Source: Pontibacter kalidii (GTDB lineage Bacteria > Bacteroidota > Bacteroidia > Cytophagales > Hymenobacteraceae). From it: 64,000 nucleotides of DNA. Of this stretch, positions 39,660-49,200 are shown piece after piece (within the stretch, counting starts at the first letter, position 1; the number at the start of each line of letters is the position of its first letter). Position numbers and translations under genes: made by a program. The stretch covers positions 2,730,501 to 2,794,500 of the forward strand of contig NZ_CP111079.1 in assembly GCF_026278245.1 (NCBI RefSeq), given 5' to 3'. The notes beneath the pieces are model-generated. The model did no database searches and was not told the DNA's origin. It saw only the letters and a program-made list of their open reading frames with translations.

Positions 39660-42359
39660 TCAGGATACTTTCATCTCCGCCTTATCCTCGCTGACGCTTT
39701 TGCGCTCTGATGCCTCCTCGTCGTACACCGTGAGGCCTTCGTTCTCGCGCTCCTGGCCGCCAAACAGCAGGCTGAGCAGGTACCCAAATACGACACAGGA
39801 CACCAGCCCGGTGAAGGCGTACAGCAAGAAGTTGATGCTGGTGTACTGGCTGATGTAGAACTGCACCACACCGCTCAGCAGAAGGCCGACAACAGCGCCC
39901 TTGGCATTCGCTTTTTTAGTGAAGATCCCCAGCACAAACAAGCCGCCCAAGCCACCTGTAAATAGCCCCAGAATCGTGTTAAACTGGTCCCAAAGCGAGG
40001 AGATGCCCCATTGCGCCATCACCAGCGCCAGCGAGGTGCCCACCACCCCGATCAGCAGCGTCAGGAATTTGGCGATGCGCAGGTAGCTTTTGTCTGATTT
40101 GAAAGGGGCAAAACGCCGGTAGAAGTCAGTGATCAGGGCCGTGGTGACAGAGTTCATGCTGCTGCTCAGCGTAGACATGGCCGCCGCAAAAACGGCAGCA
40201 ATCAGCAGCCCGGTAACACCCGCCGGCAGCTCCGTCACGATGTACCACGGAAAGATGGAATCCTGGCTTTGCAGCTGGTAGTTCACCTTCTCCGGGTGCT
40301 CCTGGAAGAACAGGTACAGCATGGTGCCGATCGAGAAGAAAATGACCGCAGAAGGCAAGGCCATCCAGGCGCCCAGGCGCATGCTTTTCTTCGAGGTAGC
40401 CAGGTCTTTTGTAGTAATGTACCGCTGCACCACCGACTGATCCGCCCCATAGGAAATGACGTTGATGGCCAGGCCTCCCAGCAGTACCACCCACAGCGTA
40501 GGGGAACTAAAGCTGAACGTGGTGTCGATGATGTTAAGCTTCTCGTTTTGCTGAATCGTTTGCCAGATAGCCCCTGCATCCGCCTCCAGCTGGAATGGGA
40601 TCATCACGAGGCACACCAGCGCGCCACCCAGCAGTATAACTACCTGCGCCACGTCCGTCCAGATTACGGCCTCAATCCCGCCTTTCATGGTATAAAAAAT
40701 CGTGATGGCGCCCATCAATACAATGCACACGTTCACGTTGATGCCGGTCACCAGCGTCAGGGCCAGGCTGGGCAGCAGGAGCACGATAGCCAGGCGCCCC
40801 AGCTGCAGCATAATGTAGAGGAGCGAGGCCATGGCCCGCGTTGTGTAGTTGAAGCGTTTCTCCAAGTACTCGTAAGCCGAGGTGATCTGCAGCCTGCGGT
40901 AGAAAGGTATAAAGTAGTTGGTGATGACCGGGATAACCAGAATGATGGTGATCTGAAGTATGAAATAGCTCCAGTTGGTGGCGTAAGTCTTGGCCGGGAT
41001 CGACATAAAGGTGATGGCGCTCAGCTGTGTACCGTAGATACTCAGGCCGGCTGCCCAGCCCGGTATGCGCTGGCCACCACGGAAATAGTCGTCGGTCGTA
41101 TCCTGGTGCCGGGAGGTCCACATGCCGATGCCCACCATCAACAGCAAGTATAAAACGACCACCACGTAGTCGAGCCAGGCAAAGTAATGCTGCGGTGTGA
41201 GATTGCCTCTTAATATCTCGGGCGTACGCACACCTGGCCTGACCTCGCCGGAAGGAATGAGGATGTCGTTGCCCCAGCGCGTGGCGAAGGTTGTAACGGG
41301 CGCGTAAGGCAGCGTGCCGGTTTTGGTCCAGGCGTCGGTTACGGTGTTGTAGAGGTAGATGTCTTTGCTGAAGCCCTCGTGCTGGGTTTGCAGCTTTAGC
41401 CTGGCTGCCTCCAGATTTTGCTTTTCGGTCTCGTTAGTGGCTTGGGCAATGGCGGCATTGTACTGCTCTATTTGCGTGAACACATTGCCCTTGTCACCGC
41501 CAAATATGAGGATGTAGTTGGCCCCTGTTACTACGCCAGTGGCGGCAGAAAGCGTTGTTTCGTTGCCCTTGCCATCAGAAATATCGCTAAGTTGTTTCCA
41601 GTTGTTCTTCTTCGGGTCGTAGCGAAAGGTGGAGCCGTAGAGCTCGCTTACGCCTGATGCGGTTCTGGCTCTGCCACCGATCAGGTACAGGGCCGGGTAT
41701 TCACCGTTGGACTGCACCACCGCCACTGCATGCGACAGCGCCTTTGGCAGGTCCGGCAGTTTTTCCCAGCCTTTGGCTGGAGCAGATAAGTTTAAACGGT
41801 AGAAAGCATTGCTGGCTTTGCCTGTGGTTTCGCCGCCTGCCACGTATACCTGGTTATCAACGAGAGCAGCGGCGGCGTTGGTGAGCGGTAGTGGCAGCGA
41901 GGGCAGTTTTTCTATCCTCACTTCTTTAGCCGCAGGGTTCCACTGCAGCAGTTGCACTGTGTTCTGGATGCCCTGCTCGTTCTCGCCGCCTATACTTACA
42001 ATGCCCTTTTCAGTGGTAACATTAGCGCTGTAGGCCAGCGGTTGCGGCAGCTGAAAAGTCTTGTCGTGCCAGCTATACGTTCCCTGCTCATCCCGCAACA
42101 AGACAAAAATATCCTGCCAGTACTTCTTCTTACCGCCCTCCCAAGGCAAGCCGTCCGGAAAGTTGGCTCCGCCGCCAACTAGCAGGGCATTGTTGTGCAC
42201 TCCTCCCAACGGACCAGCCAAACCCGGTTGCACCGGCTGGCCAGGGGCGGCAGGAAGCGTGGCGGCAACAGACCATGCTATGTTGTTTGGCTTTTGCTGT
42301 TCGGCCCTTCCGGCGCTAAAGGCAAAGAGAAAAAGAAGTATGGGCAGGATATTTTTCAT
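39660..42359 (-). CDS. NanM-type sialic acid mutarotase fused to sodium:solute symporter
   Basis: One polypeptide couples anomer conversion to uptake. The signal peptide (residues 1-19, ends AGRAE) is followed by a Kelch-propeller mutarotase at about 25-385 (GGVHNNALLVGGGANFPDG, VYVAGGETTGKASNAFYRL, LYLIGGRARTASGVSELYG, YILIFGGDKGN), the N-acetylneuraminate epimerase fold. From about residue 395 an SSS-family sodium symporter begins (first helix LDYVVVVLYLLLMVGIGMW, then TDDYFRGGQRIPGWAAGLSIYGTQLSA) with about 13 membrane helices and an acidic cytoplasmic tail. The propeller would lie in the periplasm, beside the transporter mouth. It lies 9 bp after nanA and is cotranscribed with it. Confidence 0.93.
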   Translation of the reverse strand: MKNILPILLFLFAFSAGRAEQQKPNNIAWSVAATLPAAPGQPVQPGLAGPLGGVHNNALLVGGGANFPDGLPWEGGKKKYWQDIFVLLRDEQGTYSWHDKTFQLPQPLAYSANVTTEKGIVSIGGENEQGIQNTVQLLQWNPAAKEVRIEKLPSLPLPLTNAAAALVDNQVYVAGGETTGKASNAFYRLNLSAPAKGWEKLPDLPKALSHAVAVVQSNGEYPALYLIGGRARTASGVSELYGSTFRYDPKKNNWKQLSDISDGKGNETTLSAATGVVTGANYILIFGGDKGNVFTQIEQYNAAIAQATNETEKQNLEAARLKLQTQHEGFSKDIYLYNTVTDAWTKTGTLPYAPVTTFATRWGNDILIPSGEVRPGVRTPEILRGNLTPQHYFAWLDYVVVVLYLLLMVGIGMWTSRHQDTTDDYFRGGQRIPGWAAGLSIYGTQLSAITFMSIPAKTYATNWSYFILQITIILVIPVITNYFIPFYRRLQITSAYEYLEKRFNYTTRAMASLLYIMLQLGRLAIVLLLPSLALTLVTGINVNVCIVLMGAITIFYTMKGGIEAVIWTDVAQVVILLGGALVCLVMIPFQLEADAGAIWQTIQQNEKLNIIDTTFSFSSPTLWVVLLGGLAINVISYGADQSVVQRYITTKDLATSKKSMRLGAWMALPSAVIFFSIGTMLYLFFQEHPEKVNYQLQSQDSIFPWYIVTELPAGVTGLLIAAVFAAAMSTLSSSMNSVTTALITDFYRRFAPFKSDKSYLRIAKFLTLLIGVVGTSLALVMAQWGISSLWDQFNTILGLFTGGLGGLFVLGIFTKKANAKGAVVGLLLSGVVQFYISQYTSINFLLYAFTGLVSCVVFGYLLSLLFGGQERENEGLTVYDEEASERKSVSEDKAEMKVS

Positions 42360-42368
42360 CAGGCTATG

Positions 42369-43310
42369 TTAAGCGTATTTTGTTTCGGGTGTGTGGGAGC
42401 AATACTCCTCAAAACCAAGTGCGGCTACATCTTCTTTAAATGATTTGAACTGCGCTGTGCTCATGTTGCGGACCGGTAGGCGGAATTCGCCGCAGTCGAG
42501 GCCGATTAGCTTCATATAAGCCTTGCCGGTGGCGATACCGCCATACTTGCCCAGCAGGCGGATCATGTCGATAGATTGTTGCTGCAGCTTCCGGGCCTCG
42601 TCCGTCTCTCCCTTGTTATAGGCGTCGATGAGGCGGGTATAAAGCGGCGCGGCATAGTTGTAGGTACTGCCTACCCCGCCTTTGGCGCCCAGCACCAGCG
42701 CGGAGAGCAGGTTTTCGTCGCGGCCCCAGAGCATGTCATACTTGCCATCGCCGAATTGCAGGCAAGACAGGAAATCCATGAAGTCCTCGTGGGTATACTT
42801 GATCCCCTTAAAGTTAGGGACTTTTCCGTCCACTTCCGCCAACAGATCGATCATTTGGAAGCCTACGCCCGTGAGCACCGGGATGTGGTAGTAGTAAAAC
42901 GGCATCTGCGGCACTGCGTCGGCCACGGCTTTGCAACACTCGGCCAGCAGCTGCACACTGGCAGGCTTAAAGTAAGAAGGAGCCGTAAACGACACGGCGT
43001 ACAAACCTATACTTTGCGCGTGCTTCGAAAGGTCTATGGCATCCTGCAGGCAGGTGCCCCCTACAAGAGTAATCACCTTGAACTCGTCATCGCCTTTGGT
43101 GGCTTCTGCCCAGGCCTCAGCTACGCGTTTCTTCTCGTCCAGCGTCAGCGAAACGCCTTCCCCGGTGGAGCCGCAAATAAAGGCGCCCGTGTTTCCGTTT
43201 GTTTTCAGCAGGTTGTAGTAGGCCGGGATCAGCGCCAGGTTCAGGCTGCCATCAGCGCGCATCGGCGTGAAAGGGGCCGCAATAAGCCCCTGTAAGTGTT
43301 TAAAATTCAT
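42369..43310 (-). CDS. nanA: N-acetylneuraminate lyase
   Basis: Cytoplasmic class I aldolase cleaving Neu5Ac to pyruvate and ManNAc. The (beta/alpha)8 DHDPS-family frame shows CGSTGEGVSLTLDEK at 46-60, catalytic Tyr141 in YYYHIP and the Schiff-base Lys171 in FKGIKYTHED. There is no signal peptide, and 313 aa is typical. DapA has the same fold, but the Nan context and the FKGIKYTHEDF block support the lyase. It follows susD3 by 108 bp, with a strong hairpin between, and precedes the mutarotase-symporter fusion. Confidence 0.94.
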   Translation of the reverse strand: MNFKHLQGLIAAPFTPMRADGSLNLALIPAYYNLLKTNGNTGAFICGSTGEGVSLTLDEKKRVAEAWAEATKGDDEFKVITLVGGTCLQDAIDLSKHAQSIGLYAVSFTAPSYFKPASVQLLAECCKAVADAVPQMPFYYYHIPVLTGVGFQMIDLLAEVDGKVPNFKGIKYTHEDFMDFLSCLQFGDGKYDMLWGRDENLLSALVLGAKGGVGSTYNYAAPLYTRLIDAYNKGETDEARKLQQQSIDMIRLLGKYGGIATGKAYMKLIGLDCGEFRLPVRNMSTAQFKSFKEDVAALGFEEYCSHTPETKYA

Positions 43311-43361
43311 GTGATGTTTAAAAAATTGACTACAGGTAAGTATAAACTAGGTAGAAAAGCC

Positions 43362-43409
43362 GTAAAGCAAAAAGCAAGTATACCTCAGGTGCCTTGCCTT
43401 TTGCCTTAC
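43362..43409 (-). terminator. Post-susD3 RNA hairpin with sense-specific G-U pairs
   Basis: GTAAAGCAAAAAGCAAG at 43362-43378 and CTTGCCTTTTGCCTTAC at 43393-43409 pair over 17 positions. The two non-Watson-Crick positions are G-U wobbles in minus-strand RNA but A-C mismatches in plus-strand RNA, so the fold suits the susD3-nanA transcript. It lies between the susD3 stop and nanA. Confidence 0.7.
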
Positions 43410-43418
43410 AGCGGATAT

Positions 43419-44951
43419 TTAAAACTCAGGATAGCCCGGGTTCTGCTTCAGTGCTCTGTTATCTGTTAAAGAGCCTCTGTCGATAGGCCAAAGCAATTTA
43501 TAGGATTCGTCCGGCGTGAGGGTTGTATGCTCATAAACGAAGCTATCACCCATTCTTCGTAAGTCATACCATCTCTTTCCCTCAAAGATAAACTCGAAGA
43601 AGCGCTCCTGCAAAATGGCCTGCTGTGGGTTAGCATCTACCGGCTGGTTTGGATAGCCGTGCACATTGGCATCATAGTTAGCGCCAAACGCACGTTGCCG
43701 GACTGCATTTATCTCGGCGGAAGGGTCTTCCCCCAAGATCAGTTTGGCTTCTGCCAGCAACAGCAGAAGGTCCGCATAGCGGTAGATAGGGTAATCATTC
43801 GTGTACTGCCGCGTGCCGGCGTTCTGCTCTCCCTGGAACTTCTTTACAAATGCACCGGCGATCACATAGTTGCCGTCAACTTTTTCATAGGCTGGCTGGA
43901 TGGTGGCCCACTTCCTGCTGTCCTCGTCATCAAATGTCCTGAAGGTGGAAACCTCGACAGGCGCGCGCAACAGCCCACCCCAGTTATCAACTGCAACGGA
44001 AAACTGTCTGTTTTCCAGGGAGTCATAGAAGTTTGCGATAAGCCCCGTCTGTGGCACAAAGCTGCCTATTGCCTGTGTTGCCTCATTTAACCCGTAGCGG
44101 CTTGCAAAGATGATTTCTGCGTTCCCTTTAGTGTTAATCGAAAAAACATCCGCAAAGTTAGATAGTAGGCCTAACCCAGGTACATTGGTCTGAATATCGG
44201 TTAGGGCGTCCTTCGCCACAAGAGCATCTGCTGCCCCGCCCCCTCTGTAACTCGTCCACAGGTATACCTCGGCCTTCAGCATCTGGGTAGCTGATTTCGA
44301 CCAGAAAGACTTGCCTTCCCGGAAGGAGTAGTCGCCTCCGAAATTGACATTGGAGCTATCGATATCGGCCTTGATCAGCTTCATCACCTCTTCCTGGCTG
44401 GAGGCAGGCTTGGCTAAGTTGGCCACGTCAATCATAGAGATAGGCTCTGTCTGTATCACGACATCGCCCCAGGTTCTGTACATCTGAAAGTAATAGAAGG
44501 CCCGCATCCCATAGGCAATTCCCAGGTAGTAGTCCTTCGTGGCTGGCGCCACCACATCGATAGTGTTGAGTTTACTAATGAGGAGATTAAGCTGGGAAAT
44601 GTTGGTGTAAAATCCTCCGAATCCAGCAACACCGGCATTGTTGGGATCTAATGCCTGCAGCCACAGGCGCTCTATCCCTTGGGTGGCCTCCCCTGTAAAT
44701 GAGGCGCTGGAGCCAGGCTCCAACCCGAATATGTCTGCTCGTAACTCACCCAGTGTCCGGAAGGTTGAATTATGCCCCCGAAAACGTGAATGAACGCCCG
44801 TAACAAAGGCATCAACCTGGTCAGGAGTTTTCCAGTAATTGGCGTCACTGATAGAGCTTACTGGCGCGACGTCCAGCTTATCGGAGCAGGAGCTTGCCAG
44901 CAATGTTACTGTCCCGATGAGCGCGATAAAATATACAATACTCTTTTTCAT
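43419..44951 (-). CDS. SusD-like glycan-binding lipoprotein 3 (sialoglycan unit)
   Basis: Outer-membrane lipoprotein partner of SusC3. The signal ends at Cys22 (LLASSC), followed by SDKLDVAPVSSISDANYWKTPD, a typical mature SusD start. YYLGIAYGMRAFYYFQMYRTWGDVVI and ILQERFFEFIFEGKRWYDLRRMG are hallmark SusD blocks. At 510 aa it is of normal size. It starts 21 bp after susC3. Its position directly before nanA and the sialic acid transporter suggests it handles free sialic acid or sialylated oligosaccharides, like the NanU binder of Bacteroides and Tannerella. Confidence 0.95.
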   Translation of the reverse strand: MKKSIVYFIALIGTVTLLASSCSDKLDVAPVSSISDANYWKTPDQVDAFVTGVHSRFRGHNSTFRTLGELRADIFGLEPGSSASFTGEATQGIERLWLQALDPNNAGVAGFGGFYTNISQLNLLISKLNTIDVVAPATKDYYLGIAYGMRAFYYFQMYRTWGDVVIQTEPISMIDVANLAKPASSQEEVMKLIKADIDSSNVNFGGDYSFREGKSFWSKSATQMLKAEVYLWTSYRGGGAADALVAKDALTDIQTNVPGLGLLSNFADVFSINTKGNAEIIFASRYGLNEATQAIGSFVPQTGLIANFYDSLENRQFSVAVDNWGGLLRAPVEVSTFRTFDDEDSRKWATIQPAYEKVDGNYVIAGAFVKKFQGEQNAGTRQYTNDYPIYRYADLLLLLAEAKLILGEDPSAEINAVRQRAFGANYDANVHGYPNQPVDANPQQAILQERFFEFIFEGKRWYDLRRMGDSFVYEHTTLTPDESYKLLWPIDRGSLTDNRALKQNPGYPEF

Positions 44952-44972
44952 GATCTAAGCAATTTAGTAGCC

Positions 44973-47900
44973 TTAAAACGTAACCTGAACACCCAGTACA
45001 GCGGATCTCGGCGTAGGATAGGTACCCACATACACACCCGTAATCCTACCGCTTGAATCTACAGGAGGCTCTGGGGTCGGGCCGGTGAATTCAGTGATGT
45101 AAAACAGGTTGCCGAAAGTAGTGTAAATCCTAGCCTGAGACAGCACCTTTGTCTTGGAAACTATTCCGCTTGGCACATCATACGACAACGTGAGCTCGCG
45201 CAGGGCCAAGTAGTCTCCCTTCTCGTAGAAGCGGGAGTTATTGCCGTTCAGCACAGAGCCAGCGTTATTGGCTCTGGTATAGTTCTGTTTGGAGCCCCGC
45301 ACCTGGTCGGCAAAGTATACTTTCGGGATGTCAGTCTCGGTGTTGGTGGGTGACCAAGCTTTTTCTATCAGGTCGATATAGTTGAAGGTTCCCTGGTAGT
45401 TACCCAAGGTTCTGGCTACTAAATCGTTGTAAATGGTGTGCCCCAGTGCAAATTCAAAGCGGCTGTACAGTGAGAAGCCTTTATAGGTCAGATTTGCCGA
45501 GAAACCGCCCGTCCATTTTGGGGTAGTGTTACCCAAGCGCACCTGGTCCCTGGTGTCAATGGTATCGTTCTGGTCCACATCCAGCCAGTTCACGTCGCCT
45601 GGGGTGATACGCCCATCTACACCGGCAGGAAGGCCCGGTCCGGTTATCCTGGCGATGGCGTCGTATCTGTTGTTGGCAACTCTTTCTACTTCAGCTTCAT
45701 CTTTAAAGATAGACACCTGCTTGAAACCATAGATCTCGCCCAGTGTGCCGCCCTCCTGCAGGCCGCCCACCCATATCACCTCTCCCGAGGCAGGGTCATA
45801 TATCTGAAAACCGCCCTGTCTGTTGTTCTCATTACCATTGAAAGGCAGTTTGAGGATCTTATTTTTCACAAAGGAAGCGTTGGCGCCTAAGGTCAGGTTC
45901 AGCCCATCCGGCGAGCTAAGGGCAACGGCGTTGGCCGTCAGCTCATAACCTTTGTTCTGGAAGGTACCCAGGTTGGTCCTGAAAGTACCGTACCCTATAT
46001 AGCCCGGCAGGTCCAGGTTGGTAAGCAGATCGCTGGTTCTTCTGTCAAAATAATCGACAATGACAGAGATTCTGTCGTTCAGGAAGCCTACATCCAGGCC
46101 GACGTCTGTTGTTTTGCTCTTCTCCCAGCGCAGGCCGGGGTTCGTAAAGGCTGTGTTCAGGAAGCCCGCCTTGCCATTATAGTTTGTCTGGAGTCCGTAT
46201 ACCCCCTGCACCTCATACCTTCCCAGGCCAGCCACGTTGCCATTCACGCCGTAGCTGACCCGCGGCTTAAAGGTAGAGATATACTTATCCAGCCCGGCGT
46301 TCTGGAAGAACGCTTCCTTGTGCACATTCCACCCAGCCGACATGCCAGGGAAAAAGCCCACTCTGTTCTCTTCCGCTAAGCTGGAAACCGCATCCTGGCG
46401 GAATACGGCCGTAAACAGGTAGCGCTGGTCGTAGTCATAGCTCAGCCTCCCGAAGGCAGAGACGATACGGTACTCTGATATGGAGCTGGTATTGCTGCCA
46501 GGGGCAAAGGTGGTAGAAGCATTTGCCGTGGGAATGTCATCCGTTGGCGCATTCTGTCCCAGCACACGCATAAAGTTTGCTTTCGTTCCGAAATACTCGG
46601 AGCCAATCATAGCATCCACATTGTGCCTTGCCCCAAATGTGGCGGTATAGTTTAACAGGCCATTGTACTGCTGTTGGAAGCTCCTGTCAAAACTAGTGTT
46701 GGAAGTCCTGCTGGTGTTGCTGGTCGGGTTAGCGGCAAATATATTGGCATACGTTTGGGTAGCCCGCTGAAAAGACTGAAACAGGTTCTCGTACAAATAG
46801 CCGTTACCAGTTCCCTTAAAGTATAAACCCGGTAAAATATCCCATTTCACGGATGCGTTGGCCACGATCCGGTTCACCTCGTCATCTACCTCGCGCTTGT
46901 TGAGCCAATACAGTGGGTTACCGTCGCTCGACCCGTTACCCGGGTTAGGCAGTGTTTTCGCCTCATCTAGCCACGGGTTGAAGGTAGGCCAGATAGCCAG
47001 GGTTCTGTAGAGCGTATTCACCTCACCGCCCACAGTACCAACCTGCGAAGAGGTTGAAAGCGTAACGCCGGTACCCACCTCCACGTTCGGCTTCACTTTG
47101 TAGGAGCCGTTCACATCGAGCGCATAGCGCTTGTAGCCGGAGCCTACGATAACGCCATCCTCGTCATAATAGTCAAAGCTGGCAAAGTATTTACCTCTAT
47201 CATTGCCACCCATCACATTTACATAATGCTCCTTCGTATAGGTGTCCCGGAACACGATATCCTCCACTTCCCCCCCATGATCCCTGAAGATGATGGAATC
47301 ACCAGTAGGGTTGTACGGGTCAGCCATTACTTCCCAGCCCTGCGATAACAGGCTTCTATTTTCAGTGTCCAGCTTGCGGATATCAAAGGTAGCCAGATCA
47401 GCAGGATTCGTCAACAGACCGAGGCCTCTGGATGAATTGGCCTGCGCCAGGGTTCTGCCCGCGTTCAGGTAACCCAGCCTGGTATAATAAATATAATCCC
47501 TGGCCCCCAGGTAATTGTACCCCTCTCTTCTTTTATTATATCCACCGGTAAATTTATAGGATACCTGCGCCGTGCCGGCTTTTCCCTGCTTGGTTGTAAC
47601 CAGGATAACGCCATTGTTAGCTCTTGCACCGTAGATAGCTGTCGAAGCAGCATCCTTAAGAATCTCCACAGAAGCAATGTTGTCTGCAGGAACATCGTTG
47701 AGCGATCGAATCACGCCATCTACGATTACCAGCGGCTCCCCTGGACTATTGATAGAGGCCCCGCCGCGCAACAGAATAGATGGCGCAGCCCCGGGTTGCC
47801 CGGTGCTGTTGACTACCCGCACCCCGGGAACAGTACCCTGTAACGCAGTGGCCACGTTCGCGCGCGGCGTACTGGCCAGAACTTCCTGGTCCAGTTTTGC

Positions 47901-48278
47901 CACTGAATTGGTCAGCGTTTCGCGGCTCTGTGTGCCGTATCCCACCACCACAACTTCATCCAGTTTTGCTGTGGCCGGCTTTAAAGTAATGTCCAATGCC
48001 TTTGCAGCACTCTCCACAGCAACTTCGCGGGTCTCAAAGCCAAGGTACCTTACCACCAGCACATCCCCCTCAGACGCTCTAATGGTAAAAGCACCCTCCG
48101 TATCTGTCTGGGTGCCGCGGTCAGTACCCTTCACGTTCAAACTTACACCGATCAGTGGCTGGCTGTTCTCTGAGGAGAGAACACGCCCACTCACGGTGGA
48201 ATTCTGTGCATAGAGGTGAGGGCTTATCAGCAAGCTCCACCCCAGAAAGAGAAACATGAGTAAACGTTTAAGATTCAT
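44973..48278 (-). CDS. SusC/RagA TonB-dependent transporter 3 (sialoglycan unit)
   Basis: Outer-membrane importer, NanO-like by context. The signal peptide (about 1-25, ends LYAQ) precedes a regulatory-like domain (STVSGRVLSSENSQPLIGV). DEVVVVGYGTQSRETLTNSV starts the plug, with SVEILKDAASTAIYGARANNGVI following. The barrel ends in SAVLGVQVTF with terminal Phe. At 1101 aa it is complete. It is divergent from the GntR regulator, and a perfect palindrome sits 20 bp before its start codon. It heads the sialoglycan unit. Confidence 0.96.
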   Translation of the reverse strand: MNLKRLLMFLFLGWSLLISPHLYAQNSTVSGRVLSSENSQPLIGVSLNVKGTDRGTQTDTEGAFTIRASEGDVLVVRYLGFETREVAVESAAKALDITLKPATAKLDEVVVVGYGTQSRETLTNSVAKLDQEVLASTPRANVATALQGTVPGVRVVNSTGQPGAAPSILLRGGASINSPGEPLVIVDGVIRSLNDVPADNIASVEILKDAASTAIYGARANNGVILVTTKQGKAGTAQVSYKFTGGYNKRREGYNYLGARDYIYYTRLGYLNAGRTLAQANSSRGLGLLTNPADLATFDIRKLDTENRSLLSQGWEVMADPYNPTGDSIIFRDHGGEVEDIVFRDTYTKEHYVNVMGGNDRGKYFASFDYYDEDGVIVGSGYKRYALDVNGSYKVKPNVEVGTGVTLSTSSQVGTVGGEVNTLYRTLAIWPTFNPWLDEAKTLPNPGNGSSDGNPLYWLNKREVDDEVNRIVANASVKWDILPGLYFKGTGNGYLYENLFQSFQRATQTYANIFAANPTSNTSRTSNTSFDRSFQQQYNGLLNYTATFGARHNVDAMIGSEYFGTKANFMRVLGQNAPTDDIPTANASTTFAPGSNTSSISEYRIVSAFGRLSYDYDQRYLFTAVFRQDAVSSLAEENRVGFFPGMSAGWNVHKEAFFQNAGLDKYISTFKPRVSYGVNGNVAGLGRYEVQGVYGLQTNYNGKAGFLNTAFTNPGLRWEKSKTTDVGLDVGFLNDRISVIVDYFDRRTSDLLTNLDLPGYIGYGTFRTNLGTFQNKGYELTANAVALSSPDGLNLTLGANASFVKNKILKLPFNGNENNRQGGFQIYDPASGEVIWVGGLQEGGTLGEIYGFKQVSIFKDEAEVERVANNRYDAIARITGPGLPAGVDGRITPGDVNWLDVDQNDTIDTRDQVRLGNTTPKWTGGFSANLTYKGFSLYSRFEFALGHTIYNDLVARTLGNYQGTFNYIDLIEKAWSPTNTETDIPKVYFADQVRGSKQNYTRANNAGSVLNGNNSRFYEKGDYLALRELTLSYDVPSGIVSKTKVLSQARIYTTFGNLFYITEFTGPTPEPPVDSSGRITGVYVGTYPTPRSAVLGVQVTF

Positions 48279-48297
48279 ACAAAAAGGGTTTAGATGA

Positions 48298-48314
48298 ATT
48301 ATGTATTACATAAT
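48298..48314. promoter_or_regulatory. Palindromic operator upstream of susC3
   Basis: ATTATGT-ATT-ACATAAT is a perfect 17-bp palindrome, and its TGTATTACA core fits the GntR/FadR operator consensus (GT, one A, spacer, TAC). It lies 20 bp upstream of susC3 in the intergenic region shared with the GntR gene. Confidence 0.75.
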
Positions 48315-48390
48315 AAAGTTATTCTAGTTAATTAATTTTCCAAAACATTTCCTTAACTTTTTTGTAAAAAATAGATAATCTAATATTCTC

Positions 48391-48398
48391 TAAATTTG
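48391..48398 (+). promoter_or_regulatory. Candidate -7 element of the GntR gene
   Basis: TAAATTTG matches the Bacteroidota -7 consensus TAnnTTTG, 43 bp before the ATG. The best upstream TTTG (48361-48364) is 26 nt away, longer than usual, so the match is tentative. Confidence 0.35.
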
Positions 48399-48418
48399 TA
48401 ATTTAGCTTTAGGAAAGC

Positions 48419-48436
48419 ATAATAAGTAATACATAA
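48419..48436. promoter_or_regulatory. Second operator copy next to the GntR gene start
   Basis: Read on the minus strand, 48419-48436 is TTATGTATTACTTATTAT, sharing TTATGTATTAC with the palindrome at 48298-48314. It ends 5 bp before the regulator's ATG and covers its ribosome-binding region, so it suggests autorepression. Confidence 0.6.
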
Positions 48437-48440
48437 CCGA

Positions 48441-49145
48441 ATGGAGAACGCCCTAAACAAAATAAAAACCATTGATACCAGCTCGCTGGTGGATAAGGTG
48501 GAGACAAACTTGCTGGAGTTGTTAGTACAGCAGAACCTGAAAGTGGGCGACCCCATACCCAAAGAGATGGAACTGGCGTCCACCCTGGGCGTGAGCCGCA
48601 CCGTGATCCGCGAAGCCCTGCTGCGCCTGCGCCTGATGGGTTTGATTGAGTCAAAAAAGCACCGGGGGGCTATTATTACCAGCCCTGACCTGCTGGCTAT
48701 GCTGGAGAAGCGCCTGATACCGCAAGTACTCGATAACGCAACCCTGCGCGACGTCTTCGAGCTTCGTCTGGTGCTGGAAATCGGCATGGCAGACTTTATT
48801 ATGGAGCGCGTCACGAAGGAGGATGTTGAAGAACTAAAGGAAATTGTGGCCAATGAGCCAGACCTCTCCGACTCTACCATTTTTCAGGTACAGCATGAGA
48901 TTGCCTTCCACGGCAAACTCTATGAAATATCGGGCAACACCACCCTGAAGAAGTTCCAGAGTATGCTGCTGCCGGTTTTTGACTACGTGAACCGCAGTGG
49001 CCTCTTAAAAATGGATGTTCCCGTACGTAAGTTCGTCTCGCACAAGGGCCTGGTGGACATTATTGAGCATGGCTCCGCCGAGATGCTCCGCAACGGCATG
49101 CGCAACCACCTGGACAACCACTTTGCACGTATTATGGCGATATAG
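48441..49145 (+). CDS. GntR/FadR-family regulator, probable NanR-like
   Basis: Cytoplasmic transcription factor divergent from the sialoglycan unit. An N-terminal winged helix occupies about residues 15-85 (VGDPIPKEMELASTLGVSRTVIREALLRLRLMGLIESKKHRGAII). The FCD all-helical sensor domain covers about 100-230 and contains likely metal or ligand residues in LRLVLEIGMADFIMERV, HEIAFHGKLYEISGN and HKGLVDIIEHGSAEMLRNGMRNHLDNHF. At 234 aa it matches FadR-subfamily FCD regulators such as E. coli NanR. Divergence from susC3 and two operator-like sites in the shared 162-bp region indicate control of the Nan unit and of itself. Confidence 0.92.
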   Translation: MENALNKIKTIDTSSLVDKVETNLLELLVQQNLKVGDPIPKEMELASTLGVSRTVIREALLRLRLMGLIESKKHRGAIITSPDLLAMLEKRLIPQVLDNATLRDVFELRLVLEIGMADFIMERVTKEDVEELKEIVANEPDLSDSTIFQVQHEIAFHGKLYEISGNTTLKKFQSMLLPVFDYVNRSGLLKMDVPVRKFVSHKGLVDIIEHGSAEMLRNGMRNHLDNHFARIMAI

Positions 49146-49200
49146 CACTACTCAGAAACGAGCGCGGGCTACTTGTATACACATCACATCTATTTACAGG

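Noticed and set aside
42369..43310. DapA (dihydrodipicolinate synthase) instead of NanA
   Set aside because: The fold is shared, but the GIKYTHEDF block and the position between susD3 and the sialic acid transporter fit the lyase.
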